NCBI RefSeq assembly: GCF_003581615.1
Contig: NZ_QXFH01000064.1
Location: forward strand, 62,001-126,000
DNA length: 64,000 bases
From: Flagellimonas lutimaris
GTDB taxonomy: Bacteria > Bacteroidota > Bacteroidia > Flavobacteriales > Flavobacteriaceae
Direction: 5' to 3'
Shown here: in pieces, positions 38,706-48,181 of the stretch
Numbering within the stretch: the stretch's first letter is position 1
How the letters are laid out: each line of letters starts with the position of its first letter
Made by a program: the position numbers and the translations under genes
Notes under the pieces: generated by a model
Seen by the model: the letters and a program-made list of their open reading frames with translations, nothing else
Databases searched by the model: none
Told to the model about the DNA's origin: nothing

Positions 38706-40169
38706 TTAATTATTTTCTGAATACCCTACAGCTTCTCCAATAAGAGTCGCGGAGGTGCATTCGTTGATTTTTACGTTCACAAAGTCGCCCACTTTGTAGT
38801 GTTCCTTTGGAAAAACTGCAACAGTGTTCTGTGAATTTCGGCCCATCCAGTGGGCATCCGATTTTTTCGAAGTTCCCTCGACGAGAATTTCTTGGGTTTT
38901 TCCCAAATGTTGTTGGGTACGATAATGACTGTGCTTTTGTTGCACCTCGATGATTTCCGATAGACGTCTTTTCTTGGTTGCCTCTGGGATGTCATCTTCC
39001 ATTTTACGCTCTGCCAATGTTCCGGGTCTTTCGGAATAAGCGAACATGAAACCAAAATCGTACTTCACGTATTCCATTAAACTTAAAGTGTCTTGATGAT
39101 CTTCTTCCGTTTCTGTTGGAAAGCCAGTAATCATATCTTGGCTAATTGCACAATCTGGAATAATTTTTCGGATGTTGTCGATCAGCTCAAAATATTCCTC
39201 ACGGGTATGCAAACGGTTCATTGCCTTTAAGATGCGGTTGCTTCCACTTTGTACTGGAAGGTGAATGTATTTGCAGATATTTTCGTATTTGGCCATGGCC
39301 TCGATTACATCCAAGGTCATATCCTGAGGATTGGACGTTGAGAAGCGGATTCGCATTTTGGGCCGAGCCTGCGCTACCAGTTCCAGCAATCCGGCAAAGT
39401 TTACGGAGGTAGCTTTTTGCATATCCGAAGCCTTGTCGAAATCCTTTTTTAATCCCCCGCCGTACCACAGGTAACTATCTACATTTTGACCTAGCAGCGT
39501 GATTTCTTTGAAGCCCCTTTCCCAAAGGTCGTTTACTTCTTCTAAAATGGATTGGGGGTCACGGCTACGTTCTCTTCCACGGGTAAAGGGAACCACACAG
39601 AAAGTGCACATGTTGTCACACCCACGGGTAATGGAAACGAAAGCGGAGACCCCGTTGGTATTTAATCGAACGGGAGCTACATCGCCATAGGTTTCATCTT
39701 TGGATAGGATGACGTTTACGGCATTCCTACCTTCGTCGATTTCTTGGATAAGGTTGGGCAGGTCTTTGTAGGCATCTGGGCCCACGACCATGTCCACAAT
39801 TTTTTCCTCTTCAAGGAATTTGCTTTTCAATCGTTCGGCCATACAGCCCAAAACCCCAACTTTCATGTTTGGTTTGGTTCTTTTAACGGCATTAAACTTT
39901 TCCAGACGCTTGCGCACGGTTTGTTCCGCTTTTTCGCGAATAGAACAGGTGTTTACCAAAACCAAATCGGCATCATCCAAGTTTTGGGTGGTATTGAAAC
40001 CTTCCTTGGCCAAAATGGACGCTACAATCTCGCTGTCGGAAAAGTTCATCTGGCAGCCATAGCTTTCTATGTACAGCTTTCTTCCGTTCTTTTCTTTGTT
40101 TTCAAGCGACAAGGCACTCCCTTGTTGGCTTTCATCTATTACTTTTTCTATAGTATTATCCTTGATCAT
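38706..40169 (-). CDS. miaB: tRNA-2-methylthio-N6-dimethylallyladenosine synthase
   Basis: Radical-SAM methylthiotransferase that modifies A37 of tRNAs reading UNN codons. The ATG at 40169 gives 487 residues; a TTG seven codons earlier is possible. The N-terminal methylthiotransferase domain holds its cluster cysteines in [16 protein letters not shown] and LGCMAERLK. The radical-SAM cluster motif is CDNMCTFC (CxxxCxxC). A C-terminal TRAM domain follows (ILVEGTSKK...). It is the first gene of the leftward operon that runs to secG. Confidence 0.96.
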   Translation of the reverse strand: MIKDNTIEKVIDESQQGSALSLENKEKNGRKLYIESYGCQMNFSDSEIVASILAKEGFNTTQNLDDADLVLVNTCSIREKAEQTVRKRLEKFNAVKRTKPNMKVGVLGCMAERLKSKFLEEEKIVDMVVGPDAYKDLPNLIQEIDEGRNAVNVILSKDETYGDVAPVRLNTNGVSAFVSITRGCDNMCTFCVVPFTRGRERSRDPQSILEEVNDLWERGFKEITLLGQNVDSYLWYGGGLKKDFDKASDMQKATSVNFAGLLELVAQARPKMRIRFSTSNPQDMTLDVIEAMAKYENICKYIHLPVQSGSNRILKAMNRLHTREEYFELIDNIRKIIPDCAISQDMITGFPTETEEDHQDTLSLMEYVKYDFGFMFAYSERPGTLAERKMEDDIPEATKKRRLSEIIEVQQKHSHYRTQQHLGKTQEILVEGTSKKSDAHWMGRNSQNTVAVFPKEHYKVGDFVNVKINECTSATLIGEAVGYSENN

Positions 40170-40300
40170 AAATGTTTCAATGGGGTGCAAAGATAGTGCT
40201 TATTCCATTTTAGTGACAATATGGCAGTATTTTTTAAGAATATATTGCGGAATCACCTGTTAGTGTTACCTTCAAGCTTAAAACATAACCATATTTACAG

Positions 40301-41029
40301 ATGAATTTCACCAATCTTTCCCAAAGAATAAATCAAAGTGCCCCGGTAGAGTTTGGGACCGTATTCAATAATTCCGTTGAACTATTTAAAAAAGTGTGGC
40401 TACAAGGATTCATTACGCTTGTACTGACCTTTGTTAGCATTTTACCCTTTTACTTAATGATTTACCTGCCTATGATTGCTATGGGGATAAGTGACCCCGA
40501 GGCGTTTGACCATCAAAAAATGCCACCTGCATTTGCAGGATTAATGTCGTTGATTATGCCGATATCTTCGATTGGTGTAATGACTGTGGGTGTTTGCTTA
40601 AATGCTGCTTTTTTAAGGATTTGTAGAAAGTATGATTTAAATGAATCAGGAAAGGACGACTATTTTTTTTATTTTAAAAAAGAGTATTTGACCAAAGCTT
40701 TGATTCTTTCCCTGATAATGGTGGGGTTATCCTTTTTAGGTATTCTGGCCTGTGGTCTGGGAATTATCTATTTGATTGTGCCCATGTCTTTGTTCCCGGC
40801 ATTTTTTGCTTTTGATAAAGAAGTTAGTGCTCTAGAGATTGTAAAATCAGGATTCGCACTTGGCAATAAAAATTGGTTGATGATTTTTCTTTTAGTTCTA
40901 GTGGCTGGATTGGTCTCACAATTAGGTGTGATATTGTGTTTGGTTGGGGTGTTATTTACTGCCATGTTTAGTAAAATACCTATTTACTATATTTATAAAG
41001 ATGCTGTGGGGATTTCCATGGATGCATAA
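40301..41029 (+). CDS. multi-pass membrane protein, flavobacterial family of unknown function
   Basis: A 242-residue protein with a polar start (about 1-33), then about six hydrophobic segments near 35-60, 77-102, 128-160, 168-178, 187-207 and 211-228. Relatives are often labelled beta-carotene monooxygenase in flavobacterial genomes; that label lacks support here because no His iron ligands of that enzyme class are visible. It faces a strong terminator and lies 131 bases from miaB, so it is probably a single-gene transcript. Confidence 0.75.
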   Translation: MNFTNLSQRINQSAPVEFGTVFNNSVELFKKVWLQGFITLVLTFVSILPFYLMIYLPMIAMGISDPEAFDHQKMPPAFAGLMSLIMPISSIGVMTVGVCLNAAFLRICRKYDLNESGKDDYFFYFKKEYLTKALILSLIMVGLSFLGILACGLGIIYLIVPMSLFPAFFAFDKEVSALEIVKSGFALGNKNWLMIFLLVLVAGLVSQLGVILCLVGVLFTAMFSKIPIYYIYKDAVGISMDA

Positions 41030-41040
41030 CAAAAACCTAA

Positions 41041-41073
41041 AAAAAAGCGCCCTTTTTGAAGGGCGCTTTTTTA
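41041..41073. terminator. bidirectional terminator between convergent genes
   Basis: AAAAAAGCGCCCTT pairs with AAGGGCGCTTTTTT around a short T/G loop, with T runs on both strands. It serves both the membrane-protein gene on the left and the large propeller gene converging from the right. Confidence 0.88.
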
Positions 41074-41091
41074 TTTTAAAGAATTTGTCTT

Positions 41092-44000
41092 TTATTCTGT
41101 GGAAATCATTTTGATTTGGTTTTGATCTACTTTCTGATTGATCAGAGCAGCTTGTTTTTCCACTAGTGTATTTAAGTCGTTGATTTCCTTGTCGAGCTCC
41201 TTGGTCACCTCGACAAAAAACTCCTGGGCTTGCTTTGTTGGCTTTTGGTCGCCACGTTGCGAGTCTACCATCAAAAATGCCAGCCTGTTATTTATTCTTA
41301 TTCCATAATTCAAGGGATCCTGTCTACTTTGGTTTTTAGTCATGTGGATGTTATTCTCAATAACCGAAAGCCCCGTTTCAAAATCCTTGGCCATTTTTTG
41401 GATTTCCGCATTGTCCTTGGTCTTCTCCTTTAAATAAGCCAAATCCTTTTTAATGCTTCTTATATTAATAATGGCATTGTTGGCACGGCTAACTTGATCG
41501 CGAACCTTCATTACAAAGTCAAATTGATCTTGAAAATCTTTCTGACCAAGCGTAATCCTAGGATCCTTAACAATGGTGAAGGTTTGCTCTACAGAATTTC
41601 CATTAACGGTAAGCCTTGCTTTGTAGTTTCCCGGAACCGCTTTGGGTCCCATGTTGGGCGAGGAATAGAATACCATTCCCTTGAACTCTTGGTAGCCTGG
41701 GTATCTCATATTCCAGATGAATCTGTTGCCTCCTTCGGAAACCTCCAATTTTTGAGTTGAGGTCGGGTTCAATTTATCGGGTTCGGCATGATTGGAAAAG
41801 CTTTGAATGACACTCCCATCCATTTCCAAAATTTCCATGTTGACGGTATCTGTTTCTTTTAAACTTTTCAGATAATAATTGATAATGGCCCCATCAGGAT
41901 GATTTTCCCCAACCAATTTGGTGTTAGGTGCTTGCCAAGATCTAGCTTGGTGCATTCTGTAGGCCATATCGGGCTTGTACAGATAAAAATCACTGTTGGA
42001 TACTTCTTCCGAAAGCTGGTGAAGCGGAGTTAAATCATCGATCATCCAAAAACTTCTTCCGTGGGTGGCTGCAATCAAATCATTGTCCCTAACATGAAGG
42101 TCACGGATTGCGGTAATTGGCAGATTCAATTGGAACGGTGTCCAGTTGTCCCCGTCATCAAACGAAATGTACATGCCCCATTCAGTACCGGCATACAATA
42201 ATCCTTCCCTTACTTTGTCGGAACGAATGGCACGGGTGTAATAATTATCCTTAATGCCGTCCGTGATCAATGTCCATGTTTTACCATAATCATCCGTTTT
42301 GTATAAATAAGGGGTATAGTCTCCAAACTTGTACGAAGTAGCGGCAACATATACAGTTCCGGGTTTAAATGGACTGGCATCGATGCAGTTAATCATATTC
42401 AATTTGGGAGACATGGAGGAGGGTGGTGTTACATTTTCCCACGTTGTGCCATTGTCTCGTGTCACGTGAATAAGTCCGTCATCACTACCGGTCCAAATCA
42501 CGCCTTTTTCCAGAATGGATTCTGTAATCACAAAAACATTGGAATAAAATTCTGCTCCCGTGTTGTCCTGGGTGATAGGTCCACCAGAAGACTCAATGGT
42601 TTCAGGAATGCCTCTTGCCAATTCTGGGGAAATGGTTTTCCATGATTGTCCCCCGTCGGTAGTGGCATGCAAATAGTTGGAACCCGCATAAAGTACGTTC
42701 GAGTCGTGTCGGCTAAAAGTCAATGGATAGTTCCAGTTAAAACGGTACTTCATTACCTCCGCCCCTGAACCTGCAGGGTTGTCGGGCCATACATTTGTGG
42801 AGATGGTTTGTCCTGTGGTATGGTCTAAACGGTTCATATAACCTTTGTAAGTTCCACCGTAAACCAATTGGTTGTTTTTAGGGTCTGGTGCCAAGTGTGC
42901 GCTCTCGCCCCCTGCAGTGGGCTCCCAATCATTTTCTGTGATGCTTGAACCTGAGGAGCGATGGAAAATACGCAAGGCGGTATTGTCCTGCTGTGCTCCG
43001 TATATTCTGTAAGGGAAAATACTATCCGTAGCAATTCGATAGAATTGCATCGTGGGTTGATTGTAATAGGTGGTCCAGTTATTTCCGCCATCATTGGAGA
43101 TTTGAGCACCACCATCATCGGCAATAATCATTCTTTGGTTATTGTTCGGGTCTATCCAAAGGTCGTGATGGTCTCCGTGGGGTGCATTTTTTAAAGTGAA
43201 AGTGTTTCCACCATCCGTGGAAACGCCATAGCTGACATTCATTACCCAGACCTTGTCTATGTTTTGGGTGTCCGCATAAATTCTACTATAATACCAAGCT
43301 CTTTGTCTTAGGCCTCTATTCTCATTCACTTTTTTCCAAGTTGCACCGGCATCATCGGAACGGAATACACCCCCATCTTCGGCCTCGATTATGGCAAATA
43401 CCCTGTCGGAATCGATAGGCGACACCGTTAGTCCCACAATTCCCCAAGGAAATCCGGGCAATCCTGAATTTTCTGAAATATCTTTCCAAGTGTCTCCACC
43501 ATCGGTGCTTTTAAACATTTTGCTGTCTGGGCCACCACTATCCATGCGGTACCCATTTCTTTTCATTTGCCAAGTAGCAGCGTAAAGAATTCTACTGTTG
43601 TTCGGGTCCATAATCAGGTCACCAGCACCAGCTTTATCACTTACATAAAGAATTTTTTCCCAATTTTTTCCTCCGTCCGTAGAACGGAATACACCTCGAG
43701 TTTCGTTGGGTTTCCATAGATTACCTATGGCTGCGACATAAACAATATCAGGATTTTTAGGGTGAATGCGTATACGGGCAATGTGTTCTGAATCTTTCAG
43801 GCCTATGAATTCCCAGGTTTCTCCGGCATCCATACTTTTCCAAAGGCCTTTACCTGAGGAAACGTTCCCCCTTAAGGTTTGTTCACCTTCCCCTACATAA
43901 ATAATATTGGGGTCGGATTCGGCTACGGCCACGGCACCGATTGAGCCACCGTAGTAACCATCTGAAATACATTCCCAGGAATTACCGGCATCTGTTGTTT

Positions 44001-44229
44001 TCCAGACACCGCCACCTGCGGTACCCATATAATATAGGTTAGGGTCGTTGGCCACACCTGTAACTGTTCCGGCCCGGCCTCCTCGGTGCGGACCCACCAT
44101 TCTCCATTCCATTCCCTTGTAGAGCGATTCCTTAAATTGAGGAGTGTTGGTTTTTTTATTTTTTCGTTGTGCGTTAGCGGGATAAAAACATAGTAAAGCA
44201 AGAACTATGATTAGGATGCGGTTGGTCAT
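41092..44229 (-). CDS. secreted Asp-box (BNR/sortilin-like) beta-propeller protein
   Basis: Exported 1045-residue protein with a Sec signal peptide (cleavage near NAQRK). The first 750 residues carry at least ten Asp boxes of the pattern S/T-x-D-x-G-x-x-W (for example TTDAGNSW, STDGGKNW, SDDAGATW, TRDNGTTW, SFDDGDNW), as in sortilin-type ten-bladed propellers and bacterial GH74-like proteins. The rest contains a beta domain (near 800-900) and a final helical part. GH74 catalytic Asp positions could not be confirmed, so a hydrolase role is open. Such proteins are common in Bacteroidota and presumably bind or process polymers or peptides. Confidence 0.82.
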   Translation of the reverse strand: MTNRILIIVLALLCFYPANAQRKNKKTNTPQFKESLYKGMEWRMVGPHRGGRAGTVTGVANDPNLYYMGTAGGGVWKTTDAGNSWECISDGYYGGSIGAVAVAESDPNIIYVGEGEQTLRGNVSSGKGLWKSMDAGETWEFIGLKDSEHIARIRIHPKNPDIVYVAAIGNLWKPNETRGVFRSTDGGKNWEKILYVSDKAGAGDLIMDPNNSRILYAATWQMKRNGYRMDSGGPDSKMFKSTDGGDTWKDISENSGLPGFPWGIVGLTVSPIDSDRVFAIIEAEDGGVFRSDDAGATWKKVNENRGLRQRAWYYSRIYADTQNIDKVWVMNVSYGVSTDGGNTFTLKNAPHGDHHDLWIDPNNNQRMIIADDGGAQISNDGGNNWTTYYNQPTMQFYRIATDSIFPYRIYGAQQDNTALRIFHRSSGSSITENDWEPTAGGESAHLAPDPKNNQLVYGGTYKGYMNRLDHTTGQTISTNVWPDNPAGSGAEVMKYRFNWNYPLTFSRHDSNVLYAGSNYLHATTDGGQSWKTISPELARGIPETIESSGGPITQDNTGAEFYSNVFVITESILEKGVIWTGSDDGLIHVTRDNGTTWENVTPPSSMSPKLNMINCIDASPFKPGTVYVAATSYKFGDYTPYLYKTDDYGKTWTLITDGIKDNYYTRAIRSDKVREGLLYAGTEWGMYISFDDGDNWTPFQLNLPITAIRDLHVRDNDLIAATHGRSFWMIDDLTPLHQLSEEVSNSDFYLYKPDMAYRMHQARSWQAPNTKLVGENHPDGAIINYYLKSLKETDTVNMEILEMDGSVIQSFSNHAEPDKLNPTSTQKLEVSEGGNRFIWNMRYPGYQEFKGMVFYSSPNMGPKAVPGNYKARLTVNGNSVEQTFTIVKDPRITLGQKDFQDQFDFVMKVRDQVSRANNAIINIRSIKKDLAYLKEKTKDNAEIQKMAKDFETGLSVIENNIHMTKNQSRQDPLNYGIRINNRLAFLMVDSQRGDQKPTKQAQEFFVEVTKELDKEINDLNTLVEKQAALINQKVDQNQIKMISTE

Positions 44230-44387
44230 TTCAGTTGAGTTATCGAGTTAGTCTCCCTAAAAATAAGAATTTTTTTGCCCAGTATTGCTAGAGAATTTTA
44301 TTAATGTGAGTTTCCAAAATTGCATGATGTTTTTTTGATTTTAATATCAAAAGCATATCAGTAAATGCTGAAGTTTAAATTTTAATA

Positions 44388-44395
44388 TACTTTTG
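44388..44395 (+). promoter_or_regulatory. candidate flavobacterial -7 promoter box before topA
   Basis: TACTTTTG matches the Bacteroidota -7 consensus TAnnTTTG exactly and lies 19 bases before the topA ATG, leaving a short leader. No clear TTG box at the expected -33 position was found, so the match is partial. Confidence 0.35.
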
Positions 44396-44414
44396 TTGAG
44401 ACAAAACCCAGTGC

Positions 44415-46901
44415 ATGCCAAAGAATTTAGTTATTGTAGAGTCCCCCGCCAAGGCGAAGACCATTGAACGATTTCTAGGAAAGGAATTTCAAGTAGAGTC
44501 TAGTTTTGGGCACATTGCCGACCTTCCATCCAAAGAGCTTGGAGTAGATGTGGAGAACGATTTTAAACCAAAATATACTGTTGACAAGGAGAAAAAAGCC
44601 TTGGTAAAAAAACTTCGGGACTTGGCAAAAAAAGCTGAAACTATATGGCTCGCAAGTGATGAAGACCGTGAAGGAGAGGCTATTTCTTGGCACTTGGCAG
44701 AGGAGTTGGGATTGGATAAAAGTAAAACAAGGCGAATTGTTTTTAACTCTATTACCAAATCGGCTATCCAAAAGGCGATTGAAAATCCAAGAGATATTAA
44801 TTATAACTTGGTCAATGCGCAACAGGCACGTAGGGTGTTGGACCGATTGGTGGGATACGAACTATCACCAGTACTTTGGAAAAAAATAAAACCAGGACTT
44901 TCGGCAGGTAGGGTACAATCTGTTGCGGTACGCTTGATCGTGGAGCGTGAACGCGAAATCGAAGGTTTTACCCCGGAAGCATCTTTCCGAATAAAAGCGG
45001 AATTCAAAACAGATGGCGGCAATACGTTTGCAGCCAAGCTGAACAAAACATTCCCAACAAAGGAAGCTGCCGAGAAATTTCTAAAAGAAAATATAGGAGC
45101 GGACTTTTCGGTTTCCGATTTGGCCCAAAAGCCAGCAAAGAAATCACCCGCCGCACCATTTACAACATCCACCTTGCAGCAGGAAGCCTCAAGGAAGCTC
45201 TATTTTTCGGTAAGCCGAACCATGCAAGTGGCCCAAAGGCTTTACGAAGCGGGTCTCATTACCTATATGAGAACTGATAGTGTCAATCTTTCCAACGAAG
45301 CGCTAGCAGCTGCAAAAGATGCCATTGTGGACAACTATGGTGAAAAATATAGTCAAACCAGAAACTTTACAGGAAAATCCAAAGGTGCACAAGAGGCTCA
45401 CGAAGCCATTCGCCCCACGGATATGAAATTGCAGTCGCCACAATTGGAGCGCGACCAATCCAAATTATATGAACTTATATGGAAACGTACCCTGGCCTCG
45501 CAGATGAGCGATGCCCAGTTGGAACGTACCAATGTAAAAATAAAAGCAAGCACCCACAACGAAGAATTCTCTGCAAACGGAGAAGTGGTGAAGTTTGATG
45601 GATTTCTTAAAGTGTACCTTGAGGGAACCGATGATGAAGATGGAGAGGAGCAAGAAGGAATGCTTCCGGCCATGCAGGTTGGGGAGCCGCTTCAAAATGT
45701 ATTTATTTCCGCCACCGAAAGATTTTCAAGACCACCATATCGTTATTCCGAAGCTTCTTTGGTAAAAAAACTGGAGGAACTAGGTATCGGTCGTCCATCT
45801 ACCTATGCACCTACCATATCTACCATTCAAAATAGGGGGTATGTGGAAAAAGGCATTGTTGAAGGTTCTGAACGAAAATATGCACAGTTGGTTTTGGAAG
45901 ATGGAAAAGTATCCGACAACCAACTTAGCGAAATGGTGGGCTCCGAGAAAGGAAAGATTGTTCCGACCGATATTGGGATGATCGTGAACGACTTTTTGGT
46001 AACCCATTTCACACAAATTCTCGATTACAACTTTACTGCTCAGGTAGAAGAAGATTTTGATGAAATCGCTTCAGGTGATGAAGATTGGCAGGAAATGATG
46101 AAAAATTTCTACAAGGATTTTCATCCCAATGTACTGGAGGTCGAAGAAAATGCCGAGCGTGCCAGCGGAGAACGTGTTTTAGGTACGGACCCAGAATCGG
46201 GCAGGCAAGTATCCGTAAGATTGGGTCGTTTTGGTCCAATGGTGCAAATTGGTACTGTGGATGATGAAGAAAAACCTCAGTTTGCCAGTTTATTGCCAGA
46301 CCAATCCATAGGAACTATCACTTTTGAAGAAGCCATGACGCTTTTTGAGCTTCCACGAAAATTGGGAGTGTACGAAGGCGAGGAAGTAGAAGCAAACGTG
46401 GGTCGTTATGGTCCTTATGTTCGATTTGGAAAAAAATTCATTTCCCTAGCCAAAGGCGAAAGCGCTTTTGATGTAGATATGGATCGTGCTATTGAACTGA
46501 TCAAAGAAAAGCAAAAGGCCGATGCGCCGATTGCTACCTACGAAGGAAAAGATGTTACCAAAGGTAAAGGCAGGTTTGGACCCTTTATCAAATGGGATGG
46601 TATGTTCATCAATGTGAACAAAAAATATGACTTTGATGACCTTTCCGATGGGGATATTGCTGAATTGATCGAGGCCAAAAAGAAAAAAGAAGCGGAGAAG
46701 CTTGTTCAAGAATGGCCCGAAGAAAAAATCAGGATAGAAAAAGCCCGTTGGGGAAGACACAATATTATAAAAGGTAAGGTAAAGGTTGAGATTTCCAAAG
46801 ATGTGGATGCCACAAAAGTGACTTTGGAAGAAGCGCAGGCCCTATTGGAAAAAAAATCACCAAAGAAAAAAGCCAAGACAAAAGCAAAAGCTAAGAAATA
46901 G
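44415..46901 (+). CDS. topA: DNA topoisomerase I (type IA)
   Basis: Relaxes negatively supercoiled DNA by cutting one strand. The 828 residues run: TOPRIM domain (LVIVESPAKAKTIERFLG at the start, DEDREGEAI with the acidic metal ligands), the catalytic core with LITYMRTDSVNLS holding the active Tyr near 290, and a C-terminal half. The zinc fingers of E. coli TopA are replaced by about four repeated G-R-x-G-P-[FY]-[VI] units (about 600-760). A Lys-rich tail (KKKSPKKKAKTKAKAKK) ends it. Its stop lies one base before the arginase-like gene. Confidence 0.97.
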   Translation: MPKNLVIVESPAKAKTIERFLGKEFQVESSFGHIADLPSKELGVDVENDFKPKYTVDKEKKALVKKLRDLAKKAETIWLASDEDREGEAISWHLAEELGLDKSKTRRIVFNSITKSAIQKAIENPRDINYNLVNAQQARRVLDRLVGYELSPVLWKKIKPGLSAGRVQSVAVRLIVEREREIEGFTPEASFRIKAEFKTDGGNTFAAKLNKTFPTKEAAEKFLKENIGADFSVSDLAQKPAKKSPAAPFTTSTLQQEASRKLYFSVSRTMQVAQRLYEAGLITYMRTDSVNLSNEALAAAKDAIVDNYGEKYSQTRNFTGKSKGAQEAHEAIRPTDMKLQSPQLERDQSKLYELIWKRTLASQMSDAQLERTNVKIKASTHNEEFSANGEVVKFDGFLKVYLEGTDDEDGEEQEGMLPAMQVGEPLQNVFISATERFSRPPYRYSEASLVKKLEELGIGRPSTYAPTISTIQNRGYVEKGIVEGSERKYAQLVLEDGKVSDNQLSEMVGSEKGKIVPTDIGMIVNDFLVTHFTQILDYNFTAQVEEDFDEIASGDEDWQEMMKNFYKDFHPNVLEVEENAERASGERVLGTDPESGRQVSVRLGRFGPMVQIGTVDDEEKPQFASLLPDQSIGTITFEEAMTLFELPRKLGVYEGEEVEANVGRYGPYVRFGKKFISLAKGESAFDVDMDRAIELIKEKQKADAPIATYEGKDVTKGKGRFGPFIKWDGMFINVNKKYDFDDLSDGDIAELIEAKKKKEAEKLVQEWPEEKIRIEKARWGRHNIIKGKVKVEISKDVDATKVTLEEAQALLEKKSPKKKAKTKAKAKK

Positions 46902-46902
46902 T

Positions 46903-48060
46903 ATGGCCTTCGATTTTCTGGTTCCCGTTAAGGACAAGGTATTGGCACATTCCGAATTGTTGCCAGAACAAGCATTGGGCAAGAATATCCATATGCACAC
47001 GGAAAAGGATGGGCTTCCGGTATTCGCCCATGCCGATGTAGCCATTTTTGGCGTATTGGAATCCAGAAATGCCTTCGAGAAAAAACCAGAAAAACTGGAT
47101 TTGGATGAAGTCCGAATCCAACTCTACCGGTTAATGATGGGTAATTGGAACTCTAATATTATAGATATAGGGGATGTAGAAGAGGGCGATACTGTTGAAG
47201 ACACCTATTTTGTGGTAAAGGAAATTGTAGCTGGATTGCTTGAAGAAAATATCATACCTATAGTATTGGGGCTTACCCAAGATATTACTTTTCCCACCTA
47301 TCGCGCTTTTGATCAAATAAAGAATATGGTGAATCTGGTATCCATTGATAGTCGTTTTGACTTTGGTGAGGACGATGAGCTCATTTCTTCACATTCATAT
47401 ATGAGTAAGATTATCACCGACAAACCAAACAATCTTTTTAATTTTTCAAACATTGGATACCAAAGTTATTTCAATGCACAAGAAGAAAAAGATTTGATGG
47501 AGCGTCTTTTTTTTGATGCTTATCGGTTAGGTGAAATAGTGACCAATATAGAATTGGCAGAGCCCGTATTGCGCAGTAGTGATATTGTAAGCTTGGATTT
47601 AAGGGCTATACGGGCCAGCGAAATGGGGATGACCCGTAATTTTTCCCCCAATGGTTTTACCGGAAGGGAGATATGTGCCATTGCCCGCTATGCAGGTATA
47701 AGCGATAAAGTTTCCTTATTTGGCATCTACGAAGGGGAAAATTCACATCAGGCATTCCAGATGATCGCCCAGATCATATGGTATTTTATAGAGGGCCTGA
47801 GTTATAGAATAAAAGAATACCCAAGCTCAAAGAGCGAAGACTTCACAAAGTTTACTGTACCCACGGACACGGAGGAATTGATCTTCTTCAAAAGCCATGT
47901 CACAGAAAGATGGTGGGTAGAAGTACCAACAATTTTAGCAGAACATACTAAATCAAATTCGGTGGCGTTATTACCTTGCACCGAAGAGGACTATTTGGAT
48001 GCTTGCAACCAGAACATTCCTGAGAGGTGGTTCAAAGCCTATAGAAAAGGCTTGAACTAA
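46903..48060 (+). CDS. arginase/formimidoylglutamase-fold protein with degenerate metal sites
   Basis: A 385-residue member of the ureohydrolase (arginase, agmatinase, formimidoylglutamase) fold, often labelled HutG-like. The three Mn motifs are changed. The first, normally GGDHS, reads GLTQD (123-127). The second, normally DAHxD, reads DSRFD (149-153), with Arg for the metal-binding His. The third, normally SxDxDxxDP, reads SLDLRAI (230-236), with Arg for the second Asp. The usual two-Mn centre therefore cannot form, suggesting a pseudoenzyme. It starts one base after topA and lies 121 bases before gldK, so it may have a role linked to either neighbour. Confidence 0.82.
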   Translation: MAFDFLVPVKDKVLAHSELLPEQALGKNIHMHTEKDGLPVFAHADVAIFGVLESRNAFEKKPEKLDLDEVRIQLYRLMMGNWNSNIIDIGDVEEGDTVEDTYFVVKEIVAGLLEENIIPIVLGLTQDITFPTYRAFDQIKNMVNLVSIDSRFDFGEDDELISSHSYMSKIITDKPNNLFNFSNIGYQSYFNAQEEKDLMERLFFDAYRLGEIVTNIELAEPVLRSSDIVSLDLRAIRASEMGMTRNFSPNGFTGREICAIARYAGISDKVSLFGIYEGENSHQAFQMIAQIIWYFIEGLSYRIKEYPSSKSEDFTKFTVPTDTEELIFFKSHVTERWWVEVPTILAEHTKSNSVALLPCTEEDYLDACNQNIPERWFKAYRKGLN

Positions 48061-48181
48061 TTAAATTAATTTTTGACCATTAATTGTTTTTACACAATAA
48101 TTCATTCAAAAATCAGTTTTGAGAATAATGAATCTGTGTAGTACAGTTAAAAATCTTGAATCGAATAATTTAACCTAAAGT

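Noticed and set aside
40170-40190. TTG start for miaB seven codons upstream
   Set aside because: An ATG at 40169 is available and the extra residues are not part of the MiaB fold.
40301-41029. beta-carotene 15,15'-monooxygenase name for the membrane protein
   Set aside because: The protein is a 6-segment membrane protein with no His iron-ligand pattern of carotenoid oxygenases; the name appears to be a carried-over label.
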